Shown: positions 11,401 through 21,481, counted from the first letter of the stretch. The stretch is 32,408 nt of DNA from Thoreauomyces humboldtii (GCA_027596035.1 JADGJA010000153.1:3298-35705); one strand, 5' to 3'. Made by a program: numbers and translations. Notes: generated by a model not told the origin, from the sequence alone.

Positions 11401-12741
11401 AACCTTGGACCCAGCACCACCGGAAAACGATAGTAGCACCGCCGAGAACCCCGCCGCATGTGAAAATCATTACATTCGAGCTTGTGGGGAGCTGATGGAC
11501 CGTCTTTGCATTTGGAATGCCATAGACGCGCAGAACGGCTCTTTGCTCAAGACTTTCGTCGAGCCTATCCTCGTGAAGTAGTGAGTATCTTTAGCCTCGC
11601 ACGTCTATCAAAACCCCGAGATCCCAACGATACTTCTCTTCGCAGCTACTCCCCGTTCCTTTCAGAACTCATCAAGACTTTAATCATAAAGGCAGGTGGA
11701 GATCCAACAATCCAGAAAGCAGTCCCTCCCTCACCACTATTCAAGGTGCGACGGAGTGGATCTGGTGTCAGCAAACGCGGCAGCGGCCGGTCCGGCGCAC
11801 GGAAGAGCAGCTCGAAGGCCCCAAAGCCAAAAAAGGACGCTATTCCACTTACATCAAAGGTCCCAGGCTTCCTTATGGGCTTAGGAAAACGCCAAATATC
11901 CCTGGTTCATACCAAAGCGCGTGACCCCGGCAAACCTCCTCGACCAAGTAAAGACACAGCTTTCCTTCCGAAAGCGCAGTCAACCATTACGAATTCTTCT
12001 GGTTCTTCGCGACTACAGGATTCCGACTCACATACGGTGTTCAAAAGCAGAACACCCATGCCTGCCATCGGCGATTGCGTGGAAAATCCCTTTCTGGAAG
12101 CGCCGGTCCCACGTTCAGATCGTGTACACCCTCCTGCCTTGAGACCTGCATTCACCATGCCTGCCTCTCTCCCACGTCCGCCGAAGACGGAGTCTGCTTC
12201 TCGTCGCAGACGCTCTCTCGATACCAACCGGGCCAAACCGAATCCAGACGCTCAACCAGCCCCGCAAGTGATCGCTACGACGCCACGCAGCAAGAAGCAC
12301 ACGAGCTGGATAGTTGGAGACGCTCCCATCCAACAATCACCCAGTCACATCCCCGACGCGGTCTGCGTTCCCGCCACGCCTCCGACGAACCGCACGCGTC
12401 CCTTCGCCCATCTCGGCAACAACAGCAACAGTTGCAGCCACACGCCCCCGATACGCATCGAACCACCACCGCCCACGATCACTGTCCCTTTGGTCACGCC
12501 CATCACCGTCCGTTCGTCCATCTCCGTCGACGCCACCACACCGAAGCGAAGGGTCACTCGGACGCCGACGTCGCTTCGACCCCCGACGTCGGGTCGGACG
12601 GGTCGTCGCGCCACCCCGATCGCCACGCCTGGATCCTGTCAGCGGTTACAGTCGATCCTGGAAGGGTTCGCGGACATCGATTGGCATGAGGAGGATGAGG
12701 GGGAGGATCAGCTTGGATCGCCGCTTCGGGAGCGTTGGTGA
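8476..12741 (+). CDS. SLD3: Sld3/Treslin (TICRR)-type DNA replication initiation protein
   Basis: Four exons, 8476-9767, 9840-11114, 11176-11580 and 11646-12741, give 1355 residues in one clean frame. The start is the ATG at 8476. The central Sld3/Treslin domain begins near residue 705 (EKYIATLYGNTTIVLFLESMVPLLWSALDS). It continues through FLESIKRSILLPVKQLEHKYRSLPDLL and KLQLVILLECLRVHRDM into exon 4 (YYSPFLSELIKTLIIKAGGDP). In yeast this domain recruits Cdc45 to the loaded Mcm2-7 helicase, and CDK phosphorylation of the C-terminal part lets Dpb11 bind. The C-terminal ~350 residues here are basic, disordered and rich in S/T-P sites (ATTPRSK, DATTPKRR), which fits such control. The first ~400 residues resemble the N-terminal region of animal Treslin: NVFLLIHAP at the start, LTDFRWSWVSPTG, NYLYLISSAPASAKELEAFVG and VALTWLGV. 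Yeast Sld3 is about half this length and lacks such a region. The start could lie slightly elsewhere. Confidence 0.8.
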
Positions 12742-13058
12742 TCGCCATGCTGTTCCCAGATCATATCTAGAATCGCTGGTTGAGCCTCGTGTCCTGCTTT
12801 CCCGGGCGCTATGCCTAGAGACTGGTCCTTTGGGTGAGCTTCCCCTGCCCTCCCGCGTGGTGGTGGCAGAATAAATCACATCCTCGGACTTCGCGAGAGT
12901 CTGCGATGGTTCATGGTATCGATACTTTCGTATACTCAAGAACGGTCGTTCCCAGGGTCATGTATCTGATATCCATTTCGTGTTGGGGAAAACAGTATGG
13001 AGGGATGGGCTGCGCCAGGCGTCGTCGTATGCGTTTTCACCAATGAAGGGTGAGTTTC

Positions 13059-13082
13059 GACCTCGACCTCGACCTCGACCTT
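13059..13082. repeat. (GACCTC)n microsatellite
   Basis: Four consecutive copies of the hexamer GACCTC, the last ending in T instead of C. Confidence 0.85.
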
Positions 13083-13349
13083 GCAAAGAAATCGGTGATT
13101 CCAGTGAGGTGATGAGCACTGTGATTGACTGAGGAGACTCTCATTCTGTAATGGCATTGCGACGGCGTGCTTCAAGACACGACACAGAACGAGCAGAAGA
13201 CCGGAATGGACCTACGGAACTCTTCGCAAAGCGTTTGCACACCAAGAACAGATACGATCGCACCAACCAACGACGCAGACGAGACAAAGACAAGAGTTTT
13301 GTGTACATATGTTTTTTTTATTATATAACATAAAACAACGGAAGCTTCT

Positions 13350-13495
13350 CCTTGTTTGGTGTGTGACTTGTTTGTGGTTATGACTTGTTGAAGAGGACTT
13401 GGTAATTGCCCGAGGGCTGTAAACAACGCCGGTTGTGGTGGACCGGTAACTTGTGATGTGGTGACTTGTTTGTGGGGGACTTGTTTGTTGGGGAC
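13350..13495. repeat. Cluster of GACTTGTTTG direct repeats
   Basis: The word GACTTGTT recurs at 13365, 13382, 13463 and 13478, three times extended to GACTTGTTTG. Weaker variants (GACTTGG, AACTTGT) lie between. Spacing is irregular (17, 81 and 15 bp), so this is not a CRISPR array. It could be slippage-derived or a binding-site cluster. Confidence 0.6.
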
Positions 13496-13500
13496 TGTCA

Positions 13501-13566
13501 AGAGAGAGAGAGAGAGGAAACGAGACGAGATATCGGTCAGCGACGACGACGACGACGACGACGACA
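13501..13566. repeat. (AG)n and (GAC)n microsatellites
   Basis: Eight AG dinucleotides (13501-13516) are followed after 25 bp by about eight GAC trinucleotides (13541-13565). On the minus strand they create a false serine-rich reading frame. Confidence 0.85.
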
Positions 13567-13813
13567 GAGATGAAAAAGCAGACATACCTTTGTTGTGAGA
13601 AATTTCTATTCGGCCGATTCGGGCCCTTCTAGGCACCCCCCTCCCTAGACTGCCCACCCCGCCTACGAGAAGAACGGAAAAGGGCGAAAGTCAGTGACGA
13701 CGTCGACAGCGAAGACGGGATGCGGGAGGAAGGGACTGACCGGCGAAAGGGCTCCGAGCGGTGGCAAAGTTGCCGGCGGGCGTGGTCGGTCCTCTGGAGA
13801 GGGGGAGGGTATA

Positions 13814-13852
13814 GTTGAGGGTATATGGGTATATGGTTGAGGGTATATGCGT
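13814..13852. repeat. 22-bp tandem duplication
   Basis: The word gttgagggtatatg occurs at 13814 and 13836, exactly 22 bp apart, giving about 1.7 copies of a 22-bp unit. Confidence 0.7.
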
Positions 13853-14239
13853 TCGGTTCAGGTTTGCGGTGAGGAAAAACGGAAGGGAGGAAGCGCAGAG
13901 AGGGGAATCCTTTTATATCGGTAGGTTTTGGACAGCTCTGCGCAGCGAAGAAACAGAGAATCTTTCGAGGCTTTCCACAGTGCAGAACGTTGACGCGACG
14001 GCATCCGGCAATAGGGTTGCCTACGAGGGCAGGCACCGGCGCTAGCTGCGGTAGCGTCAGTGAGCCTGTATTCTACTTTGAAGAAATAGGGGATCAAGAA
14101 TTGGAAGTTCGAAAAAGGAAGCTCAGATATCCTGGTGGACGCTGCGCATGGAATGAAACGTGGATTCCCGCAAGATGGCAGAAGATCAGCGGGGCAGCGA
14201 GAGGTCGGGATACTTTCTATTGCAAATGGAACCTGGCTA

Positions 14240-14960
14240 CGGCTAACCAAGATTTGGACAGGATAGGACGACGGGACGAAAGCAAACATCAACGACGACG
14301 ATTACTAACATGATCTGGACAGGAGAAGGAGAGCTCCAGGGAGCATTGCGTAGTTGTGGAATGTGGAAGAAACCTGGAGAAGGAAAGTAGGCATTTACGA
14401 AGCCTGACGGTGCTTTATGGAAAAGTAGAAGGAATCAAGGAAAGGGAAAGCAGGAGCGGGTAGGAGCACTGCGAACATCAACCAACGGTGGTAAAGGAAA
14501 TGGGAGTGAGGACTGAAAAGAAACGGAGAACACCGAGAACTACAGAGGAGCAATCGGGTGAATGGAGAGGAAAGGATAGCATCGCGGATCGCGATGGAAT
14601 TCTCTACGGATGGCAAGCAGGAAGCAGGAAAGCAGAAGGGCAGGAGAGCATTGCGAACGTTAATGATGGTAATAGAATGAGGAACTGGAATGAAGGAAGA
14701 AGCCATAAGAGAAGCATGGCGGACATTACTGAACGGATCGGACGAAACTGAAAGGATAAGAGACGTCAACGGGTGCATCGCGAGCAAGAATGGTCCTCAT
14801 GGAAACATAGGATCTGTATCTTGGCATGTGCCATTGTACTCAATGTCGAGGAAACGGAGTGGATGTGACAGTTCGTGAGAAAAGAAGGCATGAAAGGAAG
14901 CGTCGCGAACATGATGAGTGATCAATAGACCATGTAAACATAGGCTCGAGATGGATGAGA
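14240..14960. repeat. Degenerate ~61-bp tandem repeat (minisatellite), about 12 units
   Basis: Related words return every ~60-63 bp. gatttggacagga (14251) and gatctggacagga (14312) are 61 bp apart. A second anchor of the form gcaYtgcgaac appears at 14343, 14466, 14579, 14648, 14714, 14775 and 14900, with gaps of 123, 113, 69, 66, 61 and 125, that is one or two unit lengths. A purine-rich anchor (ggAAaggRa) follows at about the same phase in most units (14371, 14431, 14490, 14558, 14618). Copies are heavily diverged. Neither strand has a continuous reading frame with a recognisable product. Confidence 0.55.
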
Positions 14961-15003
14961 AAGGTACTCGAGGTACTGATGCCAAGGTACTCGATGAGAA
15001 AGG
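14954..15003. repeat. Short direct repeats GGTACTCG / GATGAGAAAGG
   Basis: GATGAGAAAGG occurs at 14954 and 14993, and GGTACTCG at 14963 and 14986. The block sits at the right end of the ~61-bp array and just before an ATG at 15037. Confidence 0.6.
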
Positions 15004-15036
15004 AGAAGCTTCCCTACTTCCTCATCTTAGATAACC

Positions 15037-15279
15037 ATGGATGCGTCCCCACACGCTGGCATCTACGTCCCTCCTGTCACTGAAAGCGCTGAAAGCGGTC
15101 GACCTACGCCCATTCCCGCTCCACCTTCCCTTCCCGCGCATTCCATCATGACGCTTCGCCTACCGCCCTCGGAGTCCCCAGGGTCCACATCGCACGATGA
15201 ATCTCCGCATCAAACATCAATCGCTCCGGACGATCCCGCCCGGGGCCTCCATGTCAAGACGAGCATTCGAAGATCGTAG
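15037..15279 (+). CDS. Small unrecognised ORF, doubtful
   Basis: An 80-codon frame starts at an ATG in a favourable context (ataaccATGG). It encodes a Pro/Ser-rich peptide (MDASPHAGIYVPPVTESAES). A GTAGGC near its end could be a splice donor, but no following exon is evident. It may be a leftover 5' exon of a gene or chance. No family is recognised. Confidence 0.2.
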   Translation: MDASPHAGIYVPPVTESAESGRPTPIPAPPSLPAHSIMTLRLPPSESPGSTSHDESPHQTSIAPDDPARGLHVKTSIRRS

Positions 15280-15850
15280 GCAAGTGTGCAGATGAGGACG
15301 GGACCAATTGATGGATGGGCCGGAGCGACGCGCAGATCGATCATGTGCAGGGTGAACCCTGGATACCACCGAGTTTCGAGGGGAGTAGACGAACGATTCG
15401 CGAGAACAGTCACGGGTGCGATGAGAGCTGCTGAAGGCAAGGATCAGGGGCGGAGAATGGATGAACCTAATATGGTGATCTCCCACGTTCAGACAACGGG
15501 AAAACCAAGATAGTGGGCACACACATCATTGATCGACGCGAGACGGATCACGGTGACGGCAGGGCCCCTGCACGTACTACGCCGCCAGGACCAGGACCAG
15601 GGCAAAAGAGGAGAACTCACGGAGGGGTCGGCAACGTGGGCTTTGATTCGACCCTGCACTCCCAAACCACAAGGGTGACGAATGGGATTGCCCGTGGGCT
15701 GGTGGTTGTGGTGGTGGTGGTGGGGGAGCCATGCACACAGCCACCTACAGTTGAAGCTCCCCGACCTTCCTGCCCACCTGGCCATTGCAGCCTCCAACAG
15801 CAACCCGCTCCTTCCCAAAGACGGAAAACAACAGCGGGCCAACAGTGGCA
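15280..15850. other. Stretch with no supported gene
   Basis: About 570 bp between the doubtful small frame and the first recognisable heme-gene motif. The only notable element is a GGT-rich run near 15700-15722 (ggttgtggtggtggtggtgg), which encodes His or Val runs in chance frames. Confidence 0.4.
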
Positions 15851-17032
15851 GCGGTCGGTGCCCTCAAGTCCTACCCCGCCCTCCTCGGCACGGACTTTCC
15901 TCCCCTGAAGCATGATCTCATCCTCCCGGTCGCTCGCGGCGAAAGGTGGAGCGCGTACCCGTGTGGATCATGCGGCAGGCAGGGAGGTACCTACCAGGTA
16001 AGCATCCCGGATCCGACCTTTTTCAAGCTCAATCTCGATCGAACCTCGTGTGTGTCCTTCCAGAGTTAGAGCGGAACGCGTAAAGCACGACTTTTTCACA
16101 ATCTGTCGCACCCCCGAACTCGCCTGTCTCGTCACCCTGCAGCCCATCGACCGGTTCGCAGGTCTCCTCGGCGCCAGCATCATCTTCAACGACATCCTCG
16201 TCGTCCCCCAAGCGCTCGGTCTTGAGGTCCAGATGGTGCCCGGAAGGGTCCCCACTTTCCCGAACCCCTCGTCGATCCATCCTACCTCGCGCGGCTCAAG
16301 AAGGACGTGGACGTCGACGCAGAGCTGGGCTACGTCTTCGACGCCATCACGCTGACGAGGACGCGATTTGATGGAAGGTGTCCATTGTTTGGGTTCGTGG
16401 GCGCTCCGTGGACGCTCATGGGGTACATGATCGAGGGAGGCGGGAGCAAGACGCTCAAAGACCTGGCTGGGGAGACATCATGAGGAGAGAAACGAGGTGC
16501 TCCAGAGGGTCACGGACGTGGTGGTGTATTTCCTCGTCGGACAAGCAAAGGCTGGCGCTCAGGTGAAAGGCGGAAACCCAAATGCCCCCCCGTCCATCTC
16601 ATCATGTCCGTTCCGTGCACACATGCAACCGCCGTGCTGACAATGTCCCTTGGGAAACATTAGCTCCTGCAAGTCTTCGACTCGTGGGCCGGCGAAGTCT
16701 CACCCGTCCAATTCCGCCAATTCTCCCTCCCCTACATCCGTCAGATCCCCGTCCAAGTCCGAGCTAAGCTCTCCCCGGACCTCGCAACGCTCCCCTCTCG
16801 TTATCTTTGCGCGAGGAGACCACTACGCGTTGGAAGACCTCACAGACGTGGGATACGACGTCAGCTCGCTCGACTGGACCATTCGACTGGACTCGCTCGA
16901 CAGAGCTGTCCAAAATGAGCTGCATGCATGTCAGATGCATGTGCAGAGGTGCCAAGGAAACTAGACGACGGTTGCGGCGTGCAACTACTGTACCTCCATT
17001 TGCAGTTTCAAAAAGAGGAAAGAAACGACTAA
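15851..17032 (+). pseudogene. HEM12: Uroporphyrinogen decarboxylase, disrupted by multiple indels and 3'-truncated
   Basis: Conserved UROD blocks appear in order but in changing frames: [118 protein letters not shown] and GYDVSSLDWTI. The enzyme makes coproporphyrinogen III in heme synthesis. Two introns are still readable (15998-16063 and 16563-16663). Frame breaks lie near 15943, 16067, 16259, 16458, 16792 and 16959, most at short A or C runs. The last section expected after QGNLD, including the conserved C-terminal His region, is not found downstream, so roughly 65 residues are missing. The retained blocks keep the substrate-binding arginine and aspartate motifs, so damage is recent or partly due to sequence errors. 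The gene is normally essential, so an intact copy should exist elsewhere. Confidence 0.8.
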
Positions 17033-17364
17033 ATGGATAACCACTCTCGCCGGGGAAGAAGCTACAGAAGGAGAGCGAGAAAAAGAAAGCATGACGATCG
17101 AAGACATGCTAACAAGGAAGCGAAGATCTATGGAACAGCGGTTGGGTCACGATGAAGGGAGTAGGGACCCGCTTGAGAAGTACGAAATGAACGGCCAACA
17201 ATGGATGGAGATGTTCGGATACGAATCGAAAGGTTGGCGAAAGTGGGTGGTGGCCGATAATGTACTGCGGGTTTCCTACCCGGAGAACCGTTTGCAAAGT
17301 TGGCTAGTACGTCGTCGCACTGGATTTGGTGGGCCCGGTGGCGAAGACCGGCACCATGGGGGCA
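17033..17364. other. Stretch with no supported gene
   Basis: Lies between the end of the broken heme gene and the stop codon of the proposed minus-strand gene. A plus-strand open frame (17091-17444) crosses it, but it has no family match or splicing support. Confidence 0.35.
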
Positions 17365-17885
17365 TTAGGTTGACGCAAATGGGTCCGCTAATGGTGGACG
17401 ATCTTCGACTTGGGTGTGAAGATGACTTTGTTCCCGCTCGATGACGCGTTCAAGAAGGGCTTTCGTGGCTGGAACGTCGACGACCGGTAAATTAATCCAA
17501 CACTCGACGGCTGCGGTTGTCGTTGTCGTCGGATCCGTCAAGGGAGCAGTGGCCGTAGGAGACTCGTTTGGATCCGTAAACCCGTCGTCTGTTGCGAGAG
17601 CTGCCGAATCGGTCGGGGATGCGGCCGGGCGGGGAGCAGCCGCCAACCTGCAAGTGACGACCGGTGACGACTTGAGTCTTTGAGTGGCTATATTCCGAGA
17701 GCAAGCGTTTTTCTAGACGACATTCACTCATGCACATCGCTATCGAAAGTACTGAAGAAGAGATGAGCACGAGGCGAGAGAAATGCAGAAGGGTTCATAC
17801 GAAAAGTAACAGGGGTGCTGGAGGTAAAGATGCGGTCCACGACCACCGTCATGCCTTGCGAACCGGCTTTGGATAGTCGCGACAT
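17365..17885 (-). CDS. Unrecognised two-exon protein
   Basis: Two minus-strand exons, 17885-17728 and 17647-17365, are joined by an 80-nt GTGAAT...TTGCAG intron in matching phase. They give a 146-residue protein starting MSRLSKAGSQG. The N-terminal part is hydrophobic and basic (VVDRIFTSSTPVTFRMNPSAF). The middle is Ala/Thr/Pro-rich with a run of five threonines, and the end is a charged helix-like stretch (ALLERVIEREQSHLHTQ). No family is recognised. A mitochondrial presequence is possible from the basic, Ser-rich start, but that is a guess. Support comes from the phase-matched intron and the long open second exon, and nothing else. Confidence 0.4.
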
Positions 17886-19228
17886 TTTCAAGGTGGTTTT
17901 TACCAGAGTCTAGGGCTGCAAGTCGGGAAAGTGGAAAATGGAATTCCGATCACGAGAAGTTCACATACCATGCAAGGTATCGAAGTGCAGCAAGCCTGAA
18001 TCGCTGGCTCTAGTTTCACCTCTTCAAGTTCTTGCAAATCGGACCGATACCTATCCGTTCTTGTCGCGCTCTTCCCTTATCAGAGGAAATCGCGGTTCTC
18101 GGACTGGTGCGAGTTCGCTTTTCGCTGGACATAAGGCAAGCTCAAGGGAGGTCGGTTCAAATCAAAAGCGAACCAGAGCCTAGAGCGAAGGCGACGAGTC
18201 TCTGACGAGTCTTGCCCTCTGTTCGGCGTCGCCTCATGAAGGCCCTCATGTACTGACGGCTTGCGGTTGGGTCTGAAGTTGGGTGGCGTTGCAGCACACT
18301 GTCAAAACGGCTCAAAGAGCTGCCTGATCACGTGACGTGAGCAGTTCTGCTCCACTCTTGAAAGCTGTCGAGCAGTTTAGGGGTGGCTTGGCACTCTCTC
18401 TCCCCCTTTGTTTTTCTTCTTCCTCATTGAAAGCATCCGCTTCCCCTTCCTCTTCCTTCCCAAGCAATTCCTCACCCTTTTCCCCAACTTGAAGCGCAAC
18501 ATCAACCAGGTGAGTGCTCCCACATCCGACACCACGAAGGCAAGGGTACCATGAGGAGGAGGAGTACAAGGTGGAACGCATCCGCAACGGTGTCATGATT
18601 GAACTAGTTAAATCCATTCTCTGACACGGGGTCGCTGGCCTGGGTTAACCGGTTCGGAAAGACGGCGAAGGGGTTTTCTCGTCGCCGAGCACTGCCGGGC
18701 AAGGAGTCTGGGCTGGGGCATGAACGTCGTGACTCGGAGGAGGCGTTTCAACGCTTTTGGCTCGCTTTCGATTTTCCTTTTTTCTGGCGGATCGCTCTGC
18801 GAGGCTTTGTACGAGTGCGGTCGTCTCGATGGGTTTTGGTCCCTCTTCGATCTGTCTCTCGGCCTCGACTCGCTTCCCGTCCTTGTCCCTTTCTTTCTCT
18901 TGGTGTGATATCGTGAGCGGCAGGCTCGCTCACATCTCGGGGGTGAGAGGTTCGAGTGTGAGCGGTGGGTTCGTCGCTGGGTTTCGGTGAGGAGAGGTCC
19001 CGGGGCTTGGAGGGGTGGCGGCTCTTACTTTGCTTCAAGGGGTCTTCTGTTGGTGGAGGGTCGCTCGAGGGTCATCTGCTAGCTTCCTCTTCGGCAGATT
19101 GTTAATGACTTCAAGACGATTATTTTGCTCTGAACACTACTGTTGCGGATGCGGATCGGACGGAGGCGATGCACTTTGCACTGTTTCTTGCTCTCGTTGC
19201 TGATCGTTCTTCCAATCATCCAGCCAAG
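17886..19228. other. Gene-poor stretch upstream of NOP10
   Basis: No protein family is seen in these 1.3 kb. Contents of note are a TCACGTGA palindrome (18328-18335), pyrimidine-rich tracts near 18390-18480 that look like promoter or intron sequence, and a GTGAGT donor-like site at about 18511. A 5' untranslated exon of NOP10 could start here. Confidence 0.35.
18328..18335. promoter_or_regulatory. TCACGTGA E-box palindrome
   Basis: A perfect 8-bp palindrome containing CACGTG, followed directly by a second CGTGA. In fungi such sites bind bHLH factors (Cbf1/Pho4 type). It lies about 900 bp before the NOP10 start, so the target is unclear. Confidence 0.3.
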
Positions 19229-19494
19229 ATGCACCTGATGTACTACCTCAACGCCGAGGGCAAGCGTGTCTACACGCTCAAGAAGCTCACTCCCGCTGGC
19301 GCCGTCACCAAGTCTGCTCATCCAGGTAAGCATCTTGTTTTTCTGTTGTTTTCGATCACAGCAGTCCGCTCATCGCCGTCATTTCTTTCATCGTAGCTCG
19401 CTTCTCCCCTGACGACAAGTACTCCCGCCACCGTGTCACCCTCAAGCGTCGATTCGGCCTCCTGCTCACCCAGCAGCCCGTGAAGACCGCTTGA
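19229..19494 (+). CDS. NOP10: Nop10, H/ACA snoRNP core protein
   Basis: Two exons, 19229-19325 and 19397-19494, are joined by a 71-nt intron and give 64 residues. The sequence follows the family end to end: [20 protein letters not shown], then [27 protein letters not shown]. Nop10 is a small subunit of H/ACA ribonucleoproteins with Cbf5/dyskerin, Gar1 and Nhp2. It supports pseudouridylation of rRNA in the nucleolus. The length is typical (yeast 58). The start is fixed by the conserved MHLMY beginning. The C-terminal tail (QQPVKTA) is slightly longer than usual. Confidence 0.95.
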
Positions 19495-19995
19495 GCGAAC
19501 TGCTTCGACCTCTGCAGCCAAGTCAATGAACCCTGCCGCAGCGTCTACCCTTTTTTTTGGCACCCCCCACTCTATCTGCGAGTCCCGTTCTAGCAGTCTT
19601 CTAGTGCTCGTTTCTCCCTCCTTCACATGCGAATTTGGAGGAACGGCGCTTTCTCACTTCAATGTAGAGGCCCGCCGCGTCCTCGCACGCTTGATATATA
19701 CATGCATCGCCCATTCTCTTAATTTATTCGCGCATATCCGAGACATCCCTCCACTTGCGATTGTTGATCTGCCTGTTGGAGTTCGCTGTTCATCTTCCAA
19801 GCACAGACGATATTCTTCGATGCACTCGCAGCAGAGAGCTCCTGCAGGAAGGCCGTAGCAAATTGCGATGTGGTCAGCGCGTCCTTGCAAAACCTTGTGC
19901 ACGGTGCACGCGAATAAGCTCACGGATATTATGATATTGACATGTAGCGCCGATGCATTATGGAAGGAAAAGTTATGGAAGGTAAAACGTCAAAG
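19495..19995. other. Convergent 3' intergenic stretch
   Basis: 500 bp between the NOP10 stop (+) and the GH76 stop (-). It should hold both 3' untranslated regions. A T8 run lies at 19551-19558. No other feature is recognised. Confidence 0.4.
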
Positions 19996-21481
19996 TCAGA
20001 TCAGAAGGAACGTGCCCACGACTGCAGAGGCCAATGCCAGGACGGTCGATTCCCCACTCGATCCTCGAGAGACACGAGCGGAACTGTGCAGAACGTTGTC
20101 CGTGGATGGAGTCGACGTTGCGATCGAAGACCCCGTTGTCCCGGATGCACCCACTGCTGTCGTCAATCCCGCCACGCTGGAATCTGCCGCCGGGGCCGTC
20201 GCGCCGTGCACTGTGCCCACGGCGACGAGGAGCTCCGTGATGGCGTACTGATCGTAGGCCGTCTTGGTGGGAGCCAGAGTGGCGAGCCATTCTTGACTGC
20301 ACCACCACGAAGCGTCGCAGTTCTTGAGCGCGGACGTCAGCGTGCTGTCCAATACCGTCGAGATCTGGGTCTTGGTTGTGGAGTCGTTCGTGGTGGACCA
20401 TAGCATCCCCAGACCACGGACGAGCTGAGGCTTGAACATCGGGTAGTCGACGGAGCAGGTGTTGTTCCCGGTCGGACACGTCGGTTCCGTGATGACGCCG
20501 GCCGGCGCAAAGTAGGGAAGGGCAGATGCGAGGATGCTGCTCGCGTCCGTCAGGTAAATGGCATCGCCCGTCGCCTTGTACATGTACCCGAGTCCACCGA
20601 GGAGGACGCCGGTCTCGTATGAGAGTCGAAGCGGATCGATGACGGTGCACGCCGTGGAATGGACGCCGTCGAGGACCTGCCAGTCCGACGTGACGACCCC
20701 CACGGTCTTCATCCACGCGTACGTCGTGGCCGCCAGGTTCGCGTAGGTGGCGTTCCCCGTCGCGACGGCGAGACGAGCGCCGAGCTGGACGAACTCGGAG
20801 TTCGTGATCGTGGACTTGTACGTTGCGCTCGTCGACGTCTTGTCGCGAGCCCAGAAGATGCCTCCACCGCAGGAGGTGTCCCAGTACGAGTACACTTCGT
20901 TGAACGTGAGCTCAGCCACCGTCAGGAACTTGACTCCTCCGGGCATGGTTGCGTTCGCACCGTAAGCGTCGACGGCGGCCATGGCTGCCAACGCCCACCA
21001 GGCGATGTCGTCGTTCCAGATGCCGCGTAGCGTGGCAAGGAACGACTCGGTCGACCCGCCGAGGAAGTCGCCAGTGCCGGCGAAGGAAGCGATGCCCATC
21101 GCGGTGCCCGCCGTCACGTCCAGAGATCTGTCTCCGGTGACGTAGGAGTTTCGGAACACGCTGCCCCACATCAGGCCGGAGGACCACCACGCGACCGAGG
21201 ATGGGGCCGTTGGGCTGAACCCGCCGTAGAGGGTGGTGGAGGCGGCAGCTTCGGCGGTGTAGAGGCTCACGAGATTCGCCGTGGCATTGTGACTTGCGAG
21301 TCCGATGGCGGCTGCGGACGCGCGGAACTCATATAATGAGATCCAAAGAGCTTTCAAGGGACAAGCAGACTCGCCTCTTACCTGGGTCAGTCAAGTCAAG
21401 TGTCATGGCTGCCAATGCCATGGTCCCACCGCAAGCCATCAGAGCTATGCTCGCGATCGTCGTTTGGTATGAAAAGTACAT
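19996..21481 (-). CDS. GH76 mannan endo-1,6-alpha-mannosidase, Dfg5/Dcw1 family, GPI-anchored
   Basis: Two minus-strand exons, 21481-21382 and 21311-19996, with a 70-nt GTAAGA...CGCAG intron give 471 residues. The first exon encodes a signal peptide (IASIALMACGGTMALAA) and the mature start LDLTDP. The catalytic double aspartate of GH76 is at about residues 134-135 (GIWNDDIAWWALAAM). Family blocks YSYWDTSCGGGIFW, NSEFVQLGARLA, LSYETGVLLGGLGYMY and FKPQLVRGLG follow in order. The tail is Ser/Thr-rich and ends in a hydrophobic stretch (VLALASAVVGTFLLI) typical of a GPI-attachment signal. These enzymes act at the cell surface and are thought to help transfer GPI-mannoproteins to wall glucan. Dfg5 and Dcw1 cannot be told apart here. 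The gene is divergent from the ELO gene. Confidence 0.9.

Larger units (their letters stand above)
12742..15036. other. Gene-free repeat-rich stretch
   Basis: About 2.3 kb after the SLD3 stop hold no reading frame that I can support by family, splicing or codon character. They do hold several microsatellites, direct-repeat clusters and a degenerate ~61-bp tandem array, each listed separately. A transcribed non-coding RNA cannot be excluded. Confidence 0.5.

Noticed and set aside
13350..13495. CRISPR-like repeat cluster
   Set aside because: Repeats are only 8-10 bp with irregular spacing, and the genome is fungal.
13172..13657. Minus-strand 161-codon frame with a serine run
   Set aside because: The serine and Leu/Ser runs come from (AG)n and (GAC)n microsatellites. 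There is no family and no start context.
14395..14787. Minus-strand 130-codon frame with repeated (N)VRxA-like words
   Set aside because: The protein periodicity simply reflects the ~61-bp DNA repeat, which is not a multiple of three. The frame does not persist across the array.
17091..17444. Plus-strand 118-codon frame starting MTIEDMLTRKRR
   Set aside because: It overlaps the proposed minus-strand gene and has no recognisable family or intron. It cannot be excluded without transcripts.
18500..18621. Chromodomain-like start (EEEEYKVERIRNG)
   Set aside because: The match is very short, no aromatic-cage residues or continuing domain follow, and a stop comes after about 20 residues.
18940..18970. 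tRNA B-box-like word (ggttcgag)
   Set aside because: No matching T-stem, A box or acceptor stem around it. No tRNA gene was found in the window.
18748..19038. Minus-strand basic 96-codon frame upstream of NOP10
   Set aside because: The Arg/Lys/Ser-rich composition follows from pyrimidine-rich sequence on the other strand. There is no family or splice support.
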